Origin: Polynucleobacter sp. 80A-SIGWE
GTDB taxonomy: Bacteria > Pseudomonadota > Gammaproteobacteria > Burkholderiales > Burkholderiaceae
DNA length: 64,000 bases
NCBI RefSeq assembly: GCF_018882295.1
Contig: NZ_JACVOR010000001.1
Coordinates: 1-64,000, forward strand
Reading direction: 5' to 3'
In this document: in pieces, positions 55,521 through 63,107 of the stretch
Position numbering within the stretch: the first letter of the stretch is position 1
Layout of the letters: each line of letters opens with the position of its first letter
Program-made: the position numbers and the translations under genes
The notes under the pieces: generated by a model
What the model was told of the DNA's origin: nothing
Seen by the model: the letters and a program-made list of their open reading frames with translations, nothing else
The model's database searches: none

Positions 55521-56093
55521 ATGAAATCAGTAGATCTAGTAAATAGCGTTAAAAAGACCATTTATGACGAATCTGGAAATGAGGTTGGCTGGAGTTTAAA
55601 TATGACTGACTTAGCTGAGGCTTCACGTCTTTCATCCACCTCAGAAAAACTTAAAGGCCAACTGAAGAAATCTCAAGCTAGAGTCATAGATAGAATTGCA
55701 AATCTTAAGATTGGGCTTCAAGCACTTAAATCTCAATGTAATGAGATAGAGCGCAAGGGTTTCAATTTACGTTTAGAGCGAGATAAAGAGGCAATGAAGA
55801 TCGCTAAAAAATATCAAATTGATAAATTCATTACAGCCTCTAATATGGATATGAAGAAGATTAGGAAATACATTCTGACATTAGATAAACCTAAAGCAAG
55901 ACAAGAGGCGGTTAGGATTTCAAAAATCTACAACGATCAATATATTCCTGATTTGCAGGTAATTGAAGATAGGTATAAATTAAGTGGAGAGGAAATTTCA
56001 CTTCTCAAGTCCTACAATGATCAAGCGATGAAGATTAATGAAATGTGTCTATCTGCGCAACGTGAATTTAAAGATATAGACTTTTCACATTAA
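55521..56093 (+). CDS. coiled-coil hypothetical protein, 190 aa
   Basis: The protein is highly charged and helical (Lys, Glu and Ile rich) and predicted as coiled coil over most of its length, with no membrane segment. The opening SVKKTIYDESGNEVGWSLNM carries a D-E-x-GN-x-(V/I)G motif like that in two secreted repeat proteins of this island. AGGAG precedes the ATG. A strong terminator follows. It is divergent from the restriction-type operon. The function is unknown. Confidence 0.72.
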   Translation: MKSVDLVNSVKKTIYDESGNEVGWSLNMTDLAEASRLSSTSEKLKGQLKKSQARVIDRIANLKIGLQALKSQCNEIERKGFNLRLERDKEAMKIAKKYQIDKFITASNMDMKKIRKYILTLDKPKARQEAVRISKIYNDQYIPDLQVIEDRYKLSGEEISLLKSYNDQAMKINEMCLSAQREFKDIDFSH

Positions 56094-56103
56094 TTTATTT
56101 CAT

Positions 56104-56136
56104 ATCAGATAAAGGCTTTCACGGCCTTTATCTGAT
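56104..56136 (+). terminator. stem-loop after the coiled-coil gene
   Basis: ATCAGATAAAGGC and GCCTTTATCTGAT form a perfect 13-bp stem with a 7-base loop, 11 bp past the stop codon. Confidence 0.75.
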
Positions 56137-56177
56137 AATTATTTAATACACTTTAGAAATTTTTACTTGGATACCAA

Positions 56178-56579
56178 ATGCCTAACTATCAACTCTCTAC
56201 AAAAGAAAAAAAGAATGTTGTCGATACCCAAACCTACTCTAAAGACGGGCACTGGCTTCAGTACAGCGAAACCTATAGATGGGGATCAATATGGTTTGAT
56301 AGCGATGATCTTGAAGACTTTAATATTGACGAAATAGATTTAGAGAATCCAGATGGAATAGATGTGGGATTAATACCATTTGATGAACATGATTATTCAG
56401 ATGGGGTTAGTAACGCACTCAATTTTTCGCCCAATTTTCCAGCCGCTGATCAAGAACAATTTGAGGCAATTTTTGAGGCTGATGGATTTGAAACGCTAGC
56501 CTCTCAACTGTATAAGATGGGCTGGTCAGATGACTATGAAACAATGTTTTATGGCCCACTTGAATTGGTTGAGTGCTAA
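56178..56579 (+). CDS. acidic hypothetical protein, 133 aa
   Basis: A very acidic soluble protein (clusters such as FDSDDLEDFNIDEIDLE) without a signal peptide. High acidity with small size can mark DNA mimics or antitoxin-like proteins, but nothing specific supports either. The family is unknown to me. It converges on the compact recombinase. Confidence 0.65.
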   Translation: MPNYQLSTKEKKNVVDTQTYSKDGHWLQYSETYRWGSIWFDSDDLEDFNIDEIDLENPDGIDVGLIPFDEHDYSDGVSNALNFSPNFPAADQEQFEAIFEADGFETLASQLYKMGWSDDYETMFYGPLELVEC

Positions 56580-56594
56580 ATGCATTTGATTGCT

Positions 56595-57170
56595 TTAAGC
56601 CAACTCCACGGCACTACGCAGCATATTGTCATTGATGTCTATATATGCCTGCGTAGTTGCAATACTTCTATGTCCAGCCAAATTCATTAATACGCGAACA
56701 GAAACACCTTTACTGGCTAAGTTAGTAATAAAGGTTCTGCGACCACTATGGCTAGAAGCGCCATCTACACCAGCACGCTTATAGAGAAAGTGAAAATGCT
56801 GAGTTAGCGTATTGGCATTAAATCCGTCACTACCCTTTTTTTGGCTATAGAAAAGCTTATCGTCTAGCTTGCTGGACTTAAAGTGCGCCACATACTGAGC
56901 CAACTCCTTGCGGAGTTTGTCATTAACAAATACAACACGGGCATAGTCGCCTTTAGTCATTTCAGGAGTTAAGCGAATCTCGTTGCGTATATTCCCATCT
57001 GCGTCCAACACATCTTTAAATCTCAAACTGCAAACTTCTCCCACACGCATACCACTTAAAAAAGTAGTCATGAGCATCGCCCTATTGCGTGCAGCGTGTT
57101 TGCGTGTAGCGATGTAATCTAAAACTTTACGTAGCTCTTGTTGATTGAGAGTTTTTGCCTTCTTACTCAT
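56595..57170 (-). CDS. compact tyrosine recombinase
   Basis: The ATG at 57170 (MSKKAKTLNQQEL) has AAAGGAT upstream; the frame extends to 57263. It has about 191 residues, so essentially only the catalytic domain. Arg in SGMRVGEV, Lys in MTKGDYAR, His-x-x-Arg in SSHSGRRTF, His in AGHRSIATT and Tyr in TTQAYID are all present. The N-terminal core-binding domain of XerC-like enzymes is missing. It may act in element resolution or cassette inversion rather than island integration. Confidence 0.85.
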   Translation of the reverse strand: MSKKAKTLNQQELRKVLDYIATRKHAARNRAMLMTTFLSGMRVGEVCSLRFKDVLDADGNIRNEIRLTPEMTKGDYARVVFVNDKLRKELAQYVAHFKSSKLDDKLFYSQKKGSDGFNANTLTQHFHFLYKRAGVDGASSHSGRRTFITNLASKGVSVRVLMNLAGHRSIATTQAYIDINDNMLRSAVELA

Positions 57171-57309
57171 AGCGAAATCCTTTCCTAAATAAAGCTTTGC
57201 TATGTCGTAAGTATGTTTTCTTATGTCTAAATTTCCTACCTGATTCTGGTCGTTAAATGCCAAGTTATTATTCCTATATTTTTCAAGAGGTTACGCCTTG
57301 TAAACCAAT

Positions 57310-57341
57310 AAACATAAGATTTCATGGGAAACCTTATGTTT
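57310..57341. repeat. 9-bp inverted repeat near the compact recombinase
   Basis: AAACATAAG and CTTATGTTT are separated by 14 bases in the gap between the 443-aa membrane protein gene and the recombinase gene. It may be a terminator for the former or a recombinase site. No T-tract is seen. Confidence 0.4.
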
Positions 57342-57379
57342 ATATATTTATCTAGATCGTAGGATATTGACGACAAAAA

Positions 57380-58711
57380 CTAAGGGGCTGAAAACCCACC
57401 AACAATATCCCCGCAATTTAGCGATTCTCCATAGAACTTTTTATATTCAAATGGCAACTCTCCCTTATAAATTCTGACGCCATTAACAGGAAGTGGCGTG
57501 TCATTGAGACCTAAAAGAAGATATATTTTCTCGCCTTCTTTTATTGCACATTTTCCATGCTTCAATGAAAAAATTGCGCTTGTAATGGGTCTATTGTTAG
57601 GGTTGTATAAACGAATAAAAATATTATTCTTTTCAATCCACCATAAATTGTTATTCTCCATAATCTCAATCTGAGGGGTGGATAGGGCTTTGCTATATGC
57701 GTTCCATGGAAGAGCATATATTTTAGAAACGTCATTAAATAATTCTACTTTTGCTGGATAGACAATTAAAGAACCTTCCTTAATTTTTTCCATCGTATAA
57801 CTACGTCTATCAGCATAAGAGCTCTTATTTTGCCCAGAGAATGTTGGAATTGGCTTTTCACTTGAATAGCTAGATTTATTTTCAAATGAACGAATTCCAA
57901 TAAAAATTAGAGTGACGATCAAAAGTAATGTAACTATAAATACTATGTATTTAATGGTCTCATTAGATTTGTCATGATTGGCCGCACTACTAAATTCATC
58001 ATTGACGTCATTGCCTGTTTTCTTTTCCTTACTAAATCGTGTAGCTTCTTCATTTTTGCTGACATCATTAAGATCAACACTTAATGGACGAAGACTCTCT
58101 GTATGGATAACCTCTTTAGACTGAACTAATAAAGCAGCAGGAACACTTGCTCTTGCTACAACTTCTTTCAAATAATCTGCCTTTGCTTTATTTTCATCTC
58201 CATGATTATTAGCAAAGCACTTTGCCCATAGCCCTTCATTTCTATTTGCTGAGTTAAATTCATTTAACGCCATCTCCCATGCGTCATCACTATCAACAAT
58301 AGTCTTTTGACTACTTGCAGTTACAGCTGAAGTATTGCTATATAAATTATTTGAAGTTTTTGTAGCGCTCACTGCAATTTGACTTTCAAAAAATTTGAGT
58401 AGCCCAAAAGAAATTGCAATCGCAAGAAGGATTAAAGCTGCATAAGCAAATATTGTGGCGCCATCATCCTCATTGAAGGCGAGCACAACAAGCCCAATGC
58501 CACCAACTATTACCTCAAACCATAGCAAGACCTTATATAGACTTACTAACGATTGATTGTTACGTTTATACATAAGCCATGCCGTATAACCCCATAACAA
58601 AACTCCAGCGCCACCCTTCGACCCTCCAAGCAACAAAACAAACATCATGAAGATTGCGAATGCAAATACTGCCTTATAGGACCCTGACATAGGTTGCTTT
58701 AAGTTGCTCAT
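57380..58711 (-). CDS. membrane hypothetical protein, 443 aa
   Basis: Four membrane segments lie within the first 125 residues. A cytoplasmic stretch contains DDAWEMALNEFNSANRNEGLWAK (in two parts), a pattern seen in many small membrane-associated bacterial proteins. A fifth membrane segment near 252-272 (YIVFIVTLLLIVTLIFIGI) precedes a C-terminal domain of about 165 residues, probably periplasmic. The function is unknown. It starts 1 bp after the 117-aa gene, so the two are a pair. Confidence 0.72.
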   Translation of the reverse strand: MSNLKQPMSGSYKAVFAFAIFMMFVLLLGGSKGGAGVLLWGYTAWLMYKRNNQSLVSLYKVLLWFEVIVGGIGLVVLAFNEDDGATIFAYAALILLAIAISFGLLKFFESQIAVSATKTSNNLYSNTSAVTASSQKTIVDSDDAWEMALNEFNSANRNEGLWAKCFANNHGDENKAKADYLKEVVARASVPAALLVQSKEVIHTESLRPLSVDLNDVSKNEEATRFSKEKKTGNDVNDEFSSAANHDKSNETIKYIVFIVTLLLIVTLIFIGIRSFENKSSYSSEKPIPTFSGQNKSSYADRRSYTMEKIKEGSLIVYPAKVELFNDVSKIYALPWNAYSKALSTPQIEIMENNNLWWIEKNNIFIRLYNPNNRPITSAIFSLKHGKCAIKEGEKIYLLLGLNDTPLPVNGVRIYKGELPFEYKKFYGESLNCGDIVGGFSAP

Positions 58712-58712
58712 G

Positions 58713-59066
58713 CTATTTCCTTTTTGCCATATCTCTTACGCTTAAATCATCTAGATAAATTTGATACATGTCTTTTGCCAAACTAACATAAGTCCTATTC
58801 TGACTATGCTTTGCAGTCACCTCAAATTTATCGTATCCAGTTAACACATTTCCATCTGCATTAAGTATTGCCGCTTTTTTACTTGCTTTAATAAGAAGGG
58901 CGTCTAGCCTAAGTCGCAAGCTATGATCAATCTCATTACGACTCATCTTGTTGATAATTTGACAGGCCGCAACCACCCTACTTCTTACGTCGCCCTCACC
59001 AAACAGCAGTGACCTAATTGCGAGATAAAGTCTATCGTTTCCAATTTCCATAAATTTCATGCTCAA
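58713..59066 (-). CDS. hypothetical protein, 117 aa
   Basis: A small, soluble, basic helical protein (ARGININE and LYSINE spread evenly), beginning MKFMEIGNDRLYLAIRSLL after an alternative Met. There is no recognised domain. It is paired with the downstream membrane protein gene. Confidence 0.65.
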   Translation of the reverse strand: MSMKFMEIGNDRLYLAIRSLLFGEGDVRSRVVAACQIINKMSRNEIDHSLRLRLDALLIKASKKAAILNADGNVLTGYDKFEVTAKHSQNRTYVSLAKDMYQIYLDDLSVRDMAKRK

Positions 59067-59120
59067 TGAGATGCATTTAAGTCTAGCAGTTTTGTGAATT
59101 GCTTATAACTTTTATTTAGA

Positions 59121-59212
59121 TATTGCTTCGTTAGTTAATGCTTCATTTAGCTCTAAGTTCTATCAGCAGGAGGCAACTAAAGTCCGCTATGCTGTATTAC
59201 GCCAAATCCCAT
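59121..59212 (-). repeat. decayed repeat of the HUH gene 3' end (copy 1)
   Basis: About 80 percent identical over 90 bp to 60730-60820. On the minus strand it ends a frame with W-D-L-A-stop, as the HUH gene does, but an in-frame TGA lies shortly upstream. It is therefore a remnant of a second rep-like gene 3' end and its downstream flank. The rest of 59067-59388 shows no gene. Confidence 0.7.
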
Positions 59213-59388
59213 GGTTCTGAAAAACTTGCTCATAAACCCAATGCGCCGCTTCCAGAAATCTTGAGTAAGTAGATTCGCTCACTCAATTTATGTGCTTATA
59301 GGCTTATTTGATGGGCGTAACATAAAGCTATACTCTTTTTAGCAACAAGAATTTTTTTGCCCATTTATTTTTGCCTCCTTTTATTTCC

Positions 59389-59862
59389 ATGAAGAAAAAT
59401 ATCATTTATACAGCTTGCCTATTAACAGCATTGCTAATTGGCGGCTACTTTTACTATGTCAATAAACCTATAGAAGGATTAGCTCTGACTGGGGAGTGCC
59501 TACCTAATGGCTTTAGGGCTGAATATCAGTCCAAGGATAATCCTCGTAAATTTTGGGCTGAGCAAAGCAAATTTATTGAGGCTGACTGGAAGTATTACCT
59601 TCAAGAAGTAGAGGTTAGAAAGCTAGAACGAGAACAAGGAAAGATCAATGAGGAATTTGAAAATAAAAAACTGAAGGCAATAGGAATTGATTTTGATTCT
59701 CATAACAACAGTAAAGCGGATAAAGATTTGGATGAGTTGCTAAAGAAGATCGATGAAGATGATGTAAAGTTTTATAGAGAAATGGATATTAAGCAAGCCA
59801 AATGGACTAAAAGATGCTTTAGGCATTCCCAACTTCAACTTGAAAAATCAAAGGCTAACTAG
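59389..59862 (+). CDS. membrane-anchored hypothetical protein
   Basis: The ATG at 59389 gives a typical signal anchor (MKKNIIYTACLLTALLIGGYFYYV). An upstream ATG at 59371 is less likely. About 157 residues remain, mostly charged helix outside the membrane. The stop codon lies 4 bp before the next gene. The family is not recognised. Confidence 0.68.
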   Translation: MKKNIIYTACLLTALLIGGYFYYVNKPIEGLALTGECLPNGFRAEYQSKDNPRKFWAEQSKFIEADWKYYLQEVEVRKLEREQGKINEEFENKKLKAIGIDFDSHNNSKADKDLDELLKKIDEDDVKFYREMDIKQAKWTKRCFRHSQLQLEKSKAN

Positions 59863-59866
59863 CTCT

Positions 59867-60295
59867 ATGCTCAAAACATCCTTAATGCTGCTATTAGCAG
59901 CACATCCTTTAATTGCCTTTTCTATACCAGCCAATTCTGATTGGGTTTATTACGCAGAATCAAGCAAGAGTGGTTTTGAAATTTACTACTCCAAGTCTAG
60001 CGTTAAGCATGAGGGCATATTTACTACAGTCAAAATTGTAAAAAACTTTAGTGAGCTTCAAGAATTTACAGCAGAAAAACCTTACTTCAGATTTCTGTCT
60101 AGCGTAGAAACGCAATTGATTAATTGCGAAAATAAATCATATCGCGGCATTCGTACTGAAAAGTGGACTGAGCATTGGGGCAAAGGTAAATTAGGTAGGG
60201 CTTATGATTTTGAAGATAATAAGAAATATGCCTGGAGTAATCCAATAAAAGATACTCAAATTGAAGGCGCTTTAATGGCTAAGGTTTGTAATTAA
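59867..60295 (+). CDS. surface-adhesin E-like exported protein
   Basis: The ATG at 59867 (MLKTSLMLLLAAHPLIAFS) gives a clear signal peptide. About 142 residues. The pattern W-VYYAES..GFEIYYSKSSVK, VKIVKNF, SSVETQLINCENKSYRGI matches the fold pattern of Adhesin_E-type proteins (small periplasmic or surface proteins). Confidence in the family is moderate. It pairs with the gene before it. Confidence 0.7.
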   Translation: MLKTSLMLLLAAHPLIAFSIPANSDWVYYAESSKSGFEIYYSKSSVKHEGIFTTVKIVKNFSELQEFTAEKPYFRFLSSVETQLINCENKSYRGIRTEKWTEHWGKGKLGRAYDFEDNKKYAWSNPIKDTQIEGALMAKVCN

Positions 60296-60341
60296 GAGCT
60301 AGCATTGGTGCGACGTAGTTGTAGCTTTAGAAAAGTTTTAA

Positions 60342-60662
60342 TCATTTCTCAGCAATTTGCTCCAGTAGCTGCCAACAATCCAATGTTGTTTTAACTGTTA
60401 CATTCTTCGCTTCAACATTACCAAGTAACTCATCTAAGCTACTATCAGCTGTAATTGGCTTAATTTCTAAATTGCTCTCTTTAGCAATCTTTTCCAAATC
60501 CTGCAATGCTTTATATATCAAGCGTGCGTCATAGCTAGCATCATTTACTTCAATGTGAGTTGAGCCTATCTTATGTGACTGTGTTACATCCCTCAACTGA
60601 AGAATTAGATTGACTATTTGGTAATCCAGCAACTCACCAGTAAGTTCTGTATTTCTCAACAT
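60342..60662 (-). CDS. hypothetical protein, 106 aa
   Basis: A soluble helical protein beginning MLRNTELTGELLDYQIVNL. There is no recognised motif. It lies 68 bp downstream of the repeat that trails the HUH gene, same strand. It could be an accessory gene of the same mobile module. Confidence 0.6.
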   Translation of the reverse strand: MLRNTELTGELLDYQIVNLILQLRDVTQSHKIGSTHIEVNDASYDARLIYKALQDLEKIAKESNLEIKPITADSSLDELLGNVEAKNVTVKTTLDCWQLLEQIAEK

Positions 60663-60729
60663 TTTGGTTGCCTAGTTTGTATATGTTTATGTCTTCTAAT
60701 ATTACCCTATCACTTTAATAGTTTTTAGT

Positions 60730-60820
60730 TATAGCTTCGCTAATTAAAGCTTCATTCAGCTTTAAGTGCTATCAGCAAGAGACAACTTAAGTCAGTAGTG
60801 CTGTACTACGCTAAATCCCA
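60730..60820 (-). repeat. repeat overlapping the HUH gene 3' end (copy 2)
   Basis: About 80 percent identical to 59121-59212 in the same orientation. It covers the last codons of the HUH gene (WDLA-stop) and about 75 bp downstream. The two copies bracket a 1.5-kb segment with three genes. Confidence 0.7.
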
Positions 60821-61327
60821 CAGCACGTTGTCTGTGTCTTTCATGCCTAATTCTTTGGTTAAGTATTCCATCCAGCCACTATCCACAATATCTACTTTGT
60901 ACTGTGCATCTAGCTCTGATATCTTAAACTTTGCGTTGCGCACTAAACCATCCACCTCGTTCCATTTCACATAGCTAGGCAGGTCACCAATTGCCATATG
61001 TAAATGTAAGTTCTTACCTGTACGCTCACCTTCCACTACTACTAAGTATTTCAATCCGTTGCCATAACGCTTTGCGCTACTACCAAACACTTGCTGGTTT
61101 AGCTTTTGCGTAAAGTGCTTAGCTATGCGTCTTACCTCGTCTTTGTCCAATTTCTGTATGTACGCACCATTAGCGTTTTTAACGAGATTGGACTGTTTAA
61201 GCGTAAGGGTTAAAGCAAGTGGGTATTGCTTGTGTAAGCTGTTTAACCAAGTGCGTGTAGCCTGCTTTTGCGTAGGCATAGCAGTAGGGCAATAGGCTGT
61301 TTTTTGTCTTATTTGGTCTAAGTTCAT
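60806..61327 (-). CDS. small HUH (Rep-like) protein
   Basis: This 173-residue protein shows a rolling-circle initiator layout: strand LALTLTLKQ as motif I, H-L-H at 108-110 in KNLHLHMAI as motif II, and Tyr155-L-T-Lys158 in MEYLTKEL as motif III. Such proteins nick an origin through a tyrosine. It is small and lacks a helicase domain, as in many plasmid and satellite Rep proteins. Palindromes lie 100-190 bp upstream. Whether it is active is unknown. Confidence 0.75.
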   Translation of the reverse strand: MNLDQIRQKTAYCPTAMPTQKQATRTWLNSLHKQYPLALTLTLKQSNLVKNANGAYIQKLDKDEVRRIAKHFTQKLNQQVFGSSAKRYGNGLKYLVVVEGERTGKNLHLHMAIGDLPSYVKWNEVDGLVRNAKFKISELDAQYKVDIVDSGWMEYLTKELGMKDTDNVLWDLA

Positions 61328-61431
61328 GCTTTTATTTAGCTGACCTAATAAAAGGCCTAATATTTCCAGCTTTTCTTATCTAGAAAAGTGAGCCTATATT
61401 CAAAAATATGCCTATTTTTTAAGCACCATTT

Positions 61432-61515
61432 AAGCGTTTTTTGCCTAAAGCTAAGCAAAGTCCTGTCCCAAGCATTTAAAACGCTTGTGCGCTGTTTTAA
61501 GGGCCCTAAAACAGC
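61432..61515. repeat. two palindromes upstream of the HUH gene, candidate origin or operator
   Basis: AAGCGTTTT (61432-61440) and AAAACGCTT (61478-61486) are a perfect 9-bp inverted repeat. Directly after it, GCTGTTTTA and TAAAACAGC (61491-61515) flank AGGGCCC, giving a nearly complete 25-base palindrome. Five CCTA motifs (at 61344, 61356, 61393, 61411 and 61444) lie in the same interval. Rep proteins often nick at such cruciforms. Confidence 0.55.
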
Positions 61516-61634
61516 TTATTTTGATAGGAAAACTATGCGCCTTGAAGAGAGATGAAGGTTTTGAGACAGAAATACCCTTTTCAGACCTAATACTAAATTT
61601 TGTATGTTTGAAATTAATAGGTTCTATTGGACGA

Positions 61635-61703
61635 ATGAAGGCAAAAAGAGGTCGCCCATTTCGTATTTCAGGTCATAAATTAAGTGTGCCCATTAACCAA
61701 TAG
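61635..61703 (+). CDS. possible 22-codon leader ORF
   Basis: It encodes MKAKRGRPFRISGHKLSVPI and two more residues, with an AT-hook-like K-R-G-R-P core that resembles the N-termini of plasmid ribbon-helix-helix proteins. Its TAG stop is immediately followed by GAGGAAAAG, the Shine-Dalgarno of the next gene, so translational coupling is possible. No good ribosome-binding site precedes it. It may be a remnant. Confidence 0.25.
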   Translation: MKAKRGRPFRISGHKLSVPINQ

Positions 61704-61712
61704 GAGGAAAAG

Positions 61713-62153
61713 ATGAGCACATTAAATAGCCTTAAGTTAGTAGCAACAAAAAAACCAAGCCACACACCATCAATTGTTTTGCGTAGAAATAAACTCTCAA
61801 ACAAATTGTGGGAACAGATTCAGCTAGCAAATGGTCAAATAAATGGAACTCCATTTACAGCAACAAAATTAAGATCATTCAAAGACAAGGAATCAGGTCT
61901 TACAAAGCGTATTGAAATGCCTAAGCGCATTAAGCCTTGGTGGTTCAATTCTGAAGCAGGAAAAATGTGCCTAGCTGTTAAATATGGAAGCTGGACTATT
62001 GAACTCGCCAAAGGAAAACCTAGCGTAGAAGTAGCAAACACGCGCGAGCTAGTTCAGGCGCTAGAAGTAATTAAAGGCGCTGTAGAAGCTGGTGAACTAG
62101 ATTCACAAATTGAAACAGCCAGCGCAAGTTTACGAAGTGGCTTTAAGCGTTAA
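61713..62153 (+). CDS. DUF6641-like hypothetical protein
   Basis: This 146-residue basic protein opens MSTLNSLKLVATKKP with RRNKLSNKLWEQIQLA, which I recall as typical of DUF6641. AGGAGGAAAAG, a very strong Shine-Dalgarno, precedes the ATG. There is no signal peptide. The function is unknown; the family seems tied to mobile elements. A terminator follows. Confidence 0.75.
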   Translation: MSTLNSLKLVATKKPSHTPSIVLRRNKLSNKLWEQIQLANGQINGTPFTATKLRSFKDKESGLTKRIEMPKRIKPWWFNSEAGKMCLAVKYGSWTIELAKGKPSVEVANTRELVQALEVIKGAVEAGELDSQIETASASLRSGFKR

Positions 62154-62157
62154 GAAT

Positions 62158-62187
62158 AAAAGGGATGCTTTATGCATCCCTTTTTTT
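62158..62187. terminator. bidirectional terminator
   Basis: AAAAGGGATGC and GCATCCCTTTT form an 11-bp stem with a TTTAT loop and a T-tract on the plus strand. It serves the DUF6641-like gene and overlaps the 3' end of the convergent gene. Confidence 0.88.
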
Positions 62188-62589
62188 AATGAAGTATCTC
62201 TTTTTTAAAGCCTGCAAAACTTTTGTAAACGTCTTTTCGCTAAATGGTATGTTTACTGCCAAGCGTAAATTATCGCCAAAGAACCATTTTTTAGACTTCA
62301 CCTCATACCACGCGTAGATGCAAATAGTGTCTGTAAATTCCTCATAGTTTATGAAGTTAATTTTTTCAGGGAAGGTGTAATCTTTAATTCCTGAATCTTC
62401 ATTTATCAGCGTCATGTAGGATTCACTATCTTCATCATCAAACATACCTGTTAATGGATTTTCTGCGTATCCATTAAATGCGATCTTTATCTCATCAATT
62501 GGCGAGATGTCTTTATCTAGAATTAGCTTGTGCTGCCTTTTTCTGGCTATCTCCAAAAAGTATTCAAGGATTTCATCGTTAGGTGTCAT
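62170..62589 (-). CDS. hypothetical protein, about 139 aa
   Basis: The ATG at 62589 (MTPNDEILEYFLEIA) is used; a TTG lies two codons earlier. A soluble mixed alpha/beta protein with no recognised domain. Its 3' end lies inside the terminator stem shared with the convergent gene. Confidence 0.65.
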   Translation of the reverse strand: MTPNDEILEYFLEIARKRQHKLILDKDISPIDEIKIAFNGYAENPLTGMFDDEDSESYMTLINEDSGIKDYTFPEKINFINYEEFTDTICIYAWYEVKSKKWFFGDNLRLAVNIPFSEKTFTKVLQALKKRYFIKKRDA

Positions 62590-62721
62590 AGGCAAGTATT
62601 TACCTACAAAGAAATGAATTCCTTATATTTGCTATACAAGGCCTATTTTCTAGCTCGTAGAGAAAGCGTACTAGCTGGTTTTAAACCACCCCCAGTTTTT
62701 ACACCCCTACCCCCACCAATT

Positions 62722-63048
62722 TCACATCCCTCGCGGACTAGATGGAAATAATGGTCCTGCTGGAAAGGTAGGCGCTACAGGTGTATTCATTGGTGCTATT
62801 GGCACTGACTGAAATGGCTGGGTAGTTTGCGCTGTTCCAGCAGGCATGCCATTAGCATTGGAATAGTAAGTTGTATTGCCTGACTGTTGAGCAGTACCTA
62901 CTGGCATGCCGTTTGCGTTGGAGTAATAGGTTGTATTGCCACTCCTTTGCGCTGTTCCAGCAGGCATGCCATTAGCATCTGAATAGTAAGTTGTTTGCGC
63001 AAATACAAGCGCAGGGGTAGCAAGCAATGCTGCAACTAGATATCTCAT
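62722..63048 (-). CDS. secreted repeat protein with 20-residue YYS(D/N)ANGMP repeats
   Basis: This 108-residue protein has a signal peptide (MRYLVAALLATPALVFAQ) and three repeats of TTYYS(D/N)ANGMP(A/V)GTAQ with SGN linkers, then a Pro-rich tail. The DNA period is 60 bp. Repeats 1 and 3 share an identical 33-base stretch at exactly 120 bp offset (62826 and 62946), so duplication or gene conversion is recent. Y-x-D-x-NG units resemble those of the repeat protein at 45293. The function is unknown. Confidence 0.78.
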   Translation of the reverse strand: MRYLVAALLATPALVFAQTTYYSDANGMPAGTAQRSGNTTYYSNANGMPVGTAQQSGNTTYYSNANGMPAGTAQTTQPFQSVPIAPMNTPVAPTFPAGPLFPSSPRGM

Positions 63049-63107
63049 ATCAATCTCCTTTGTAAGCTATTACCTATCTTCTAGCTTTAGGAGCTCACCA
63101 AATGAGC

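Noticed and set aside
61485..61634. Upstream extension of the 22-codon ORF to a 72-aa protein
   Set aside because: The start lies at the palindrome, there is no ribosome-binding site, and the extension has no protein-like pattern.
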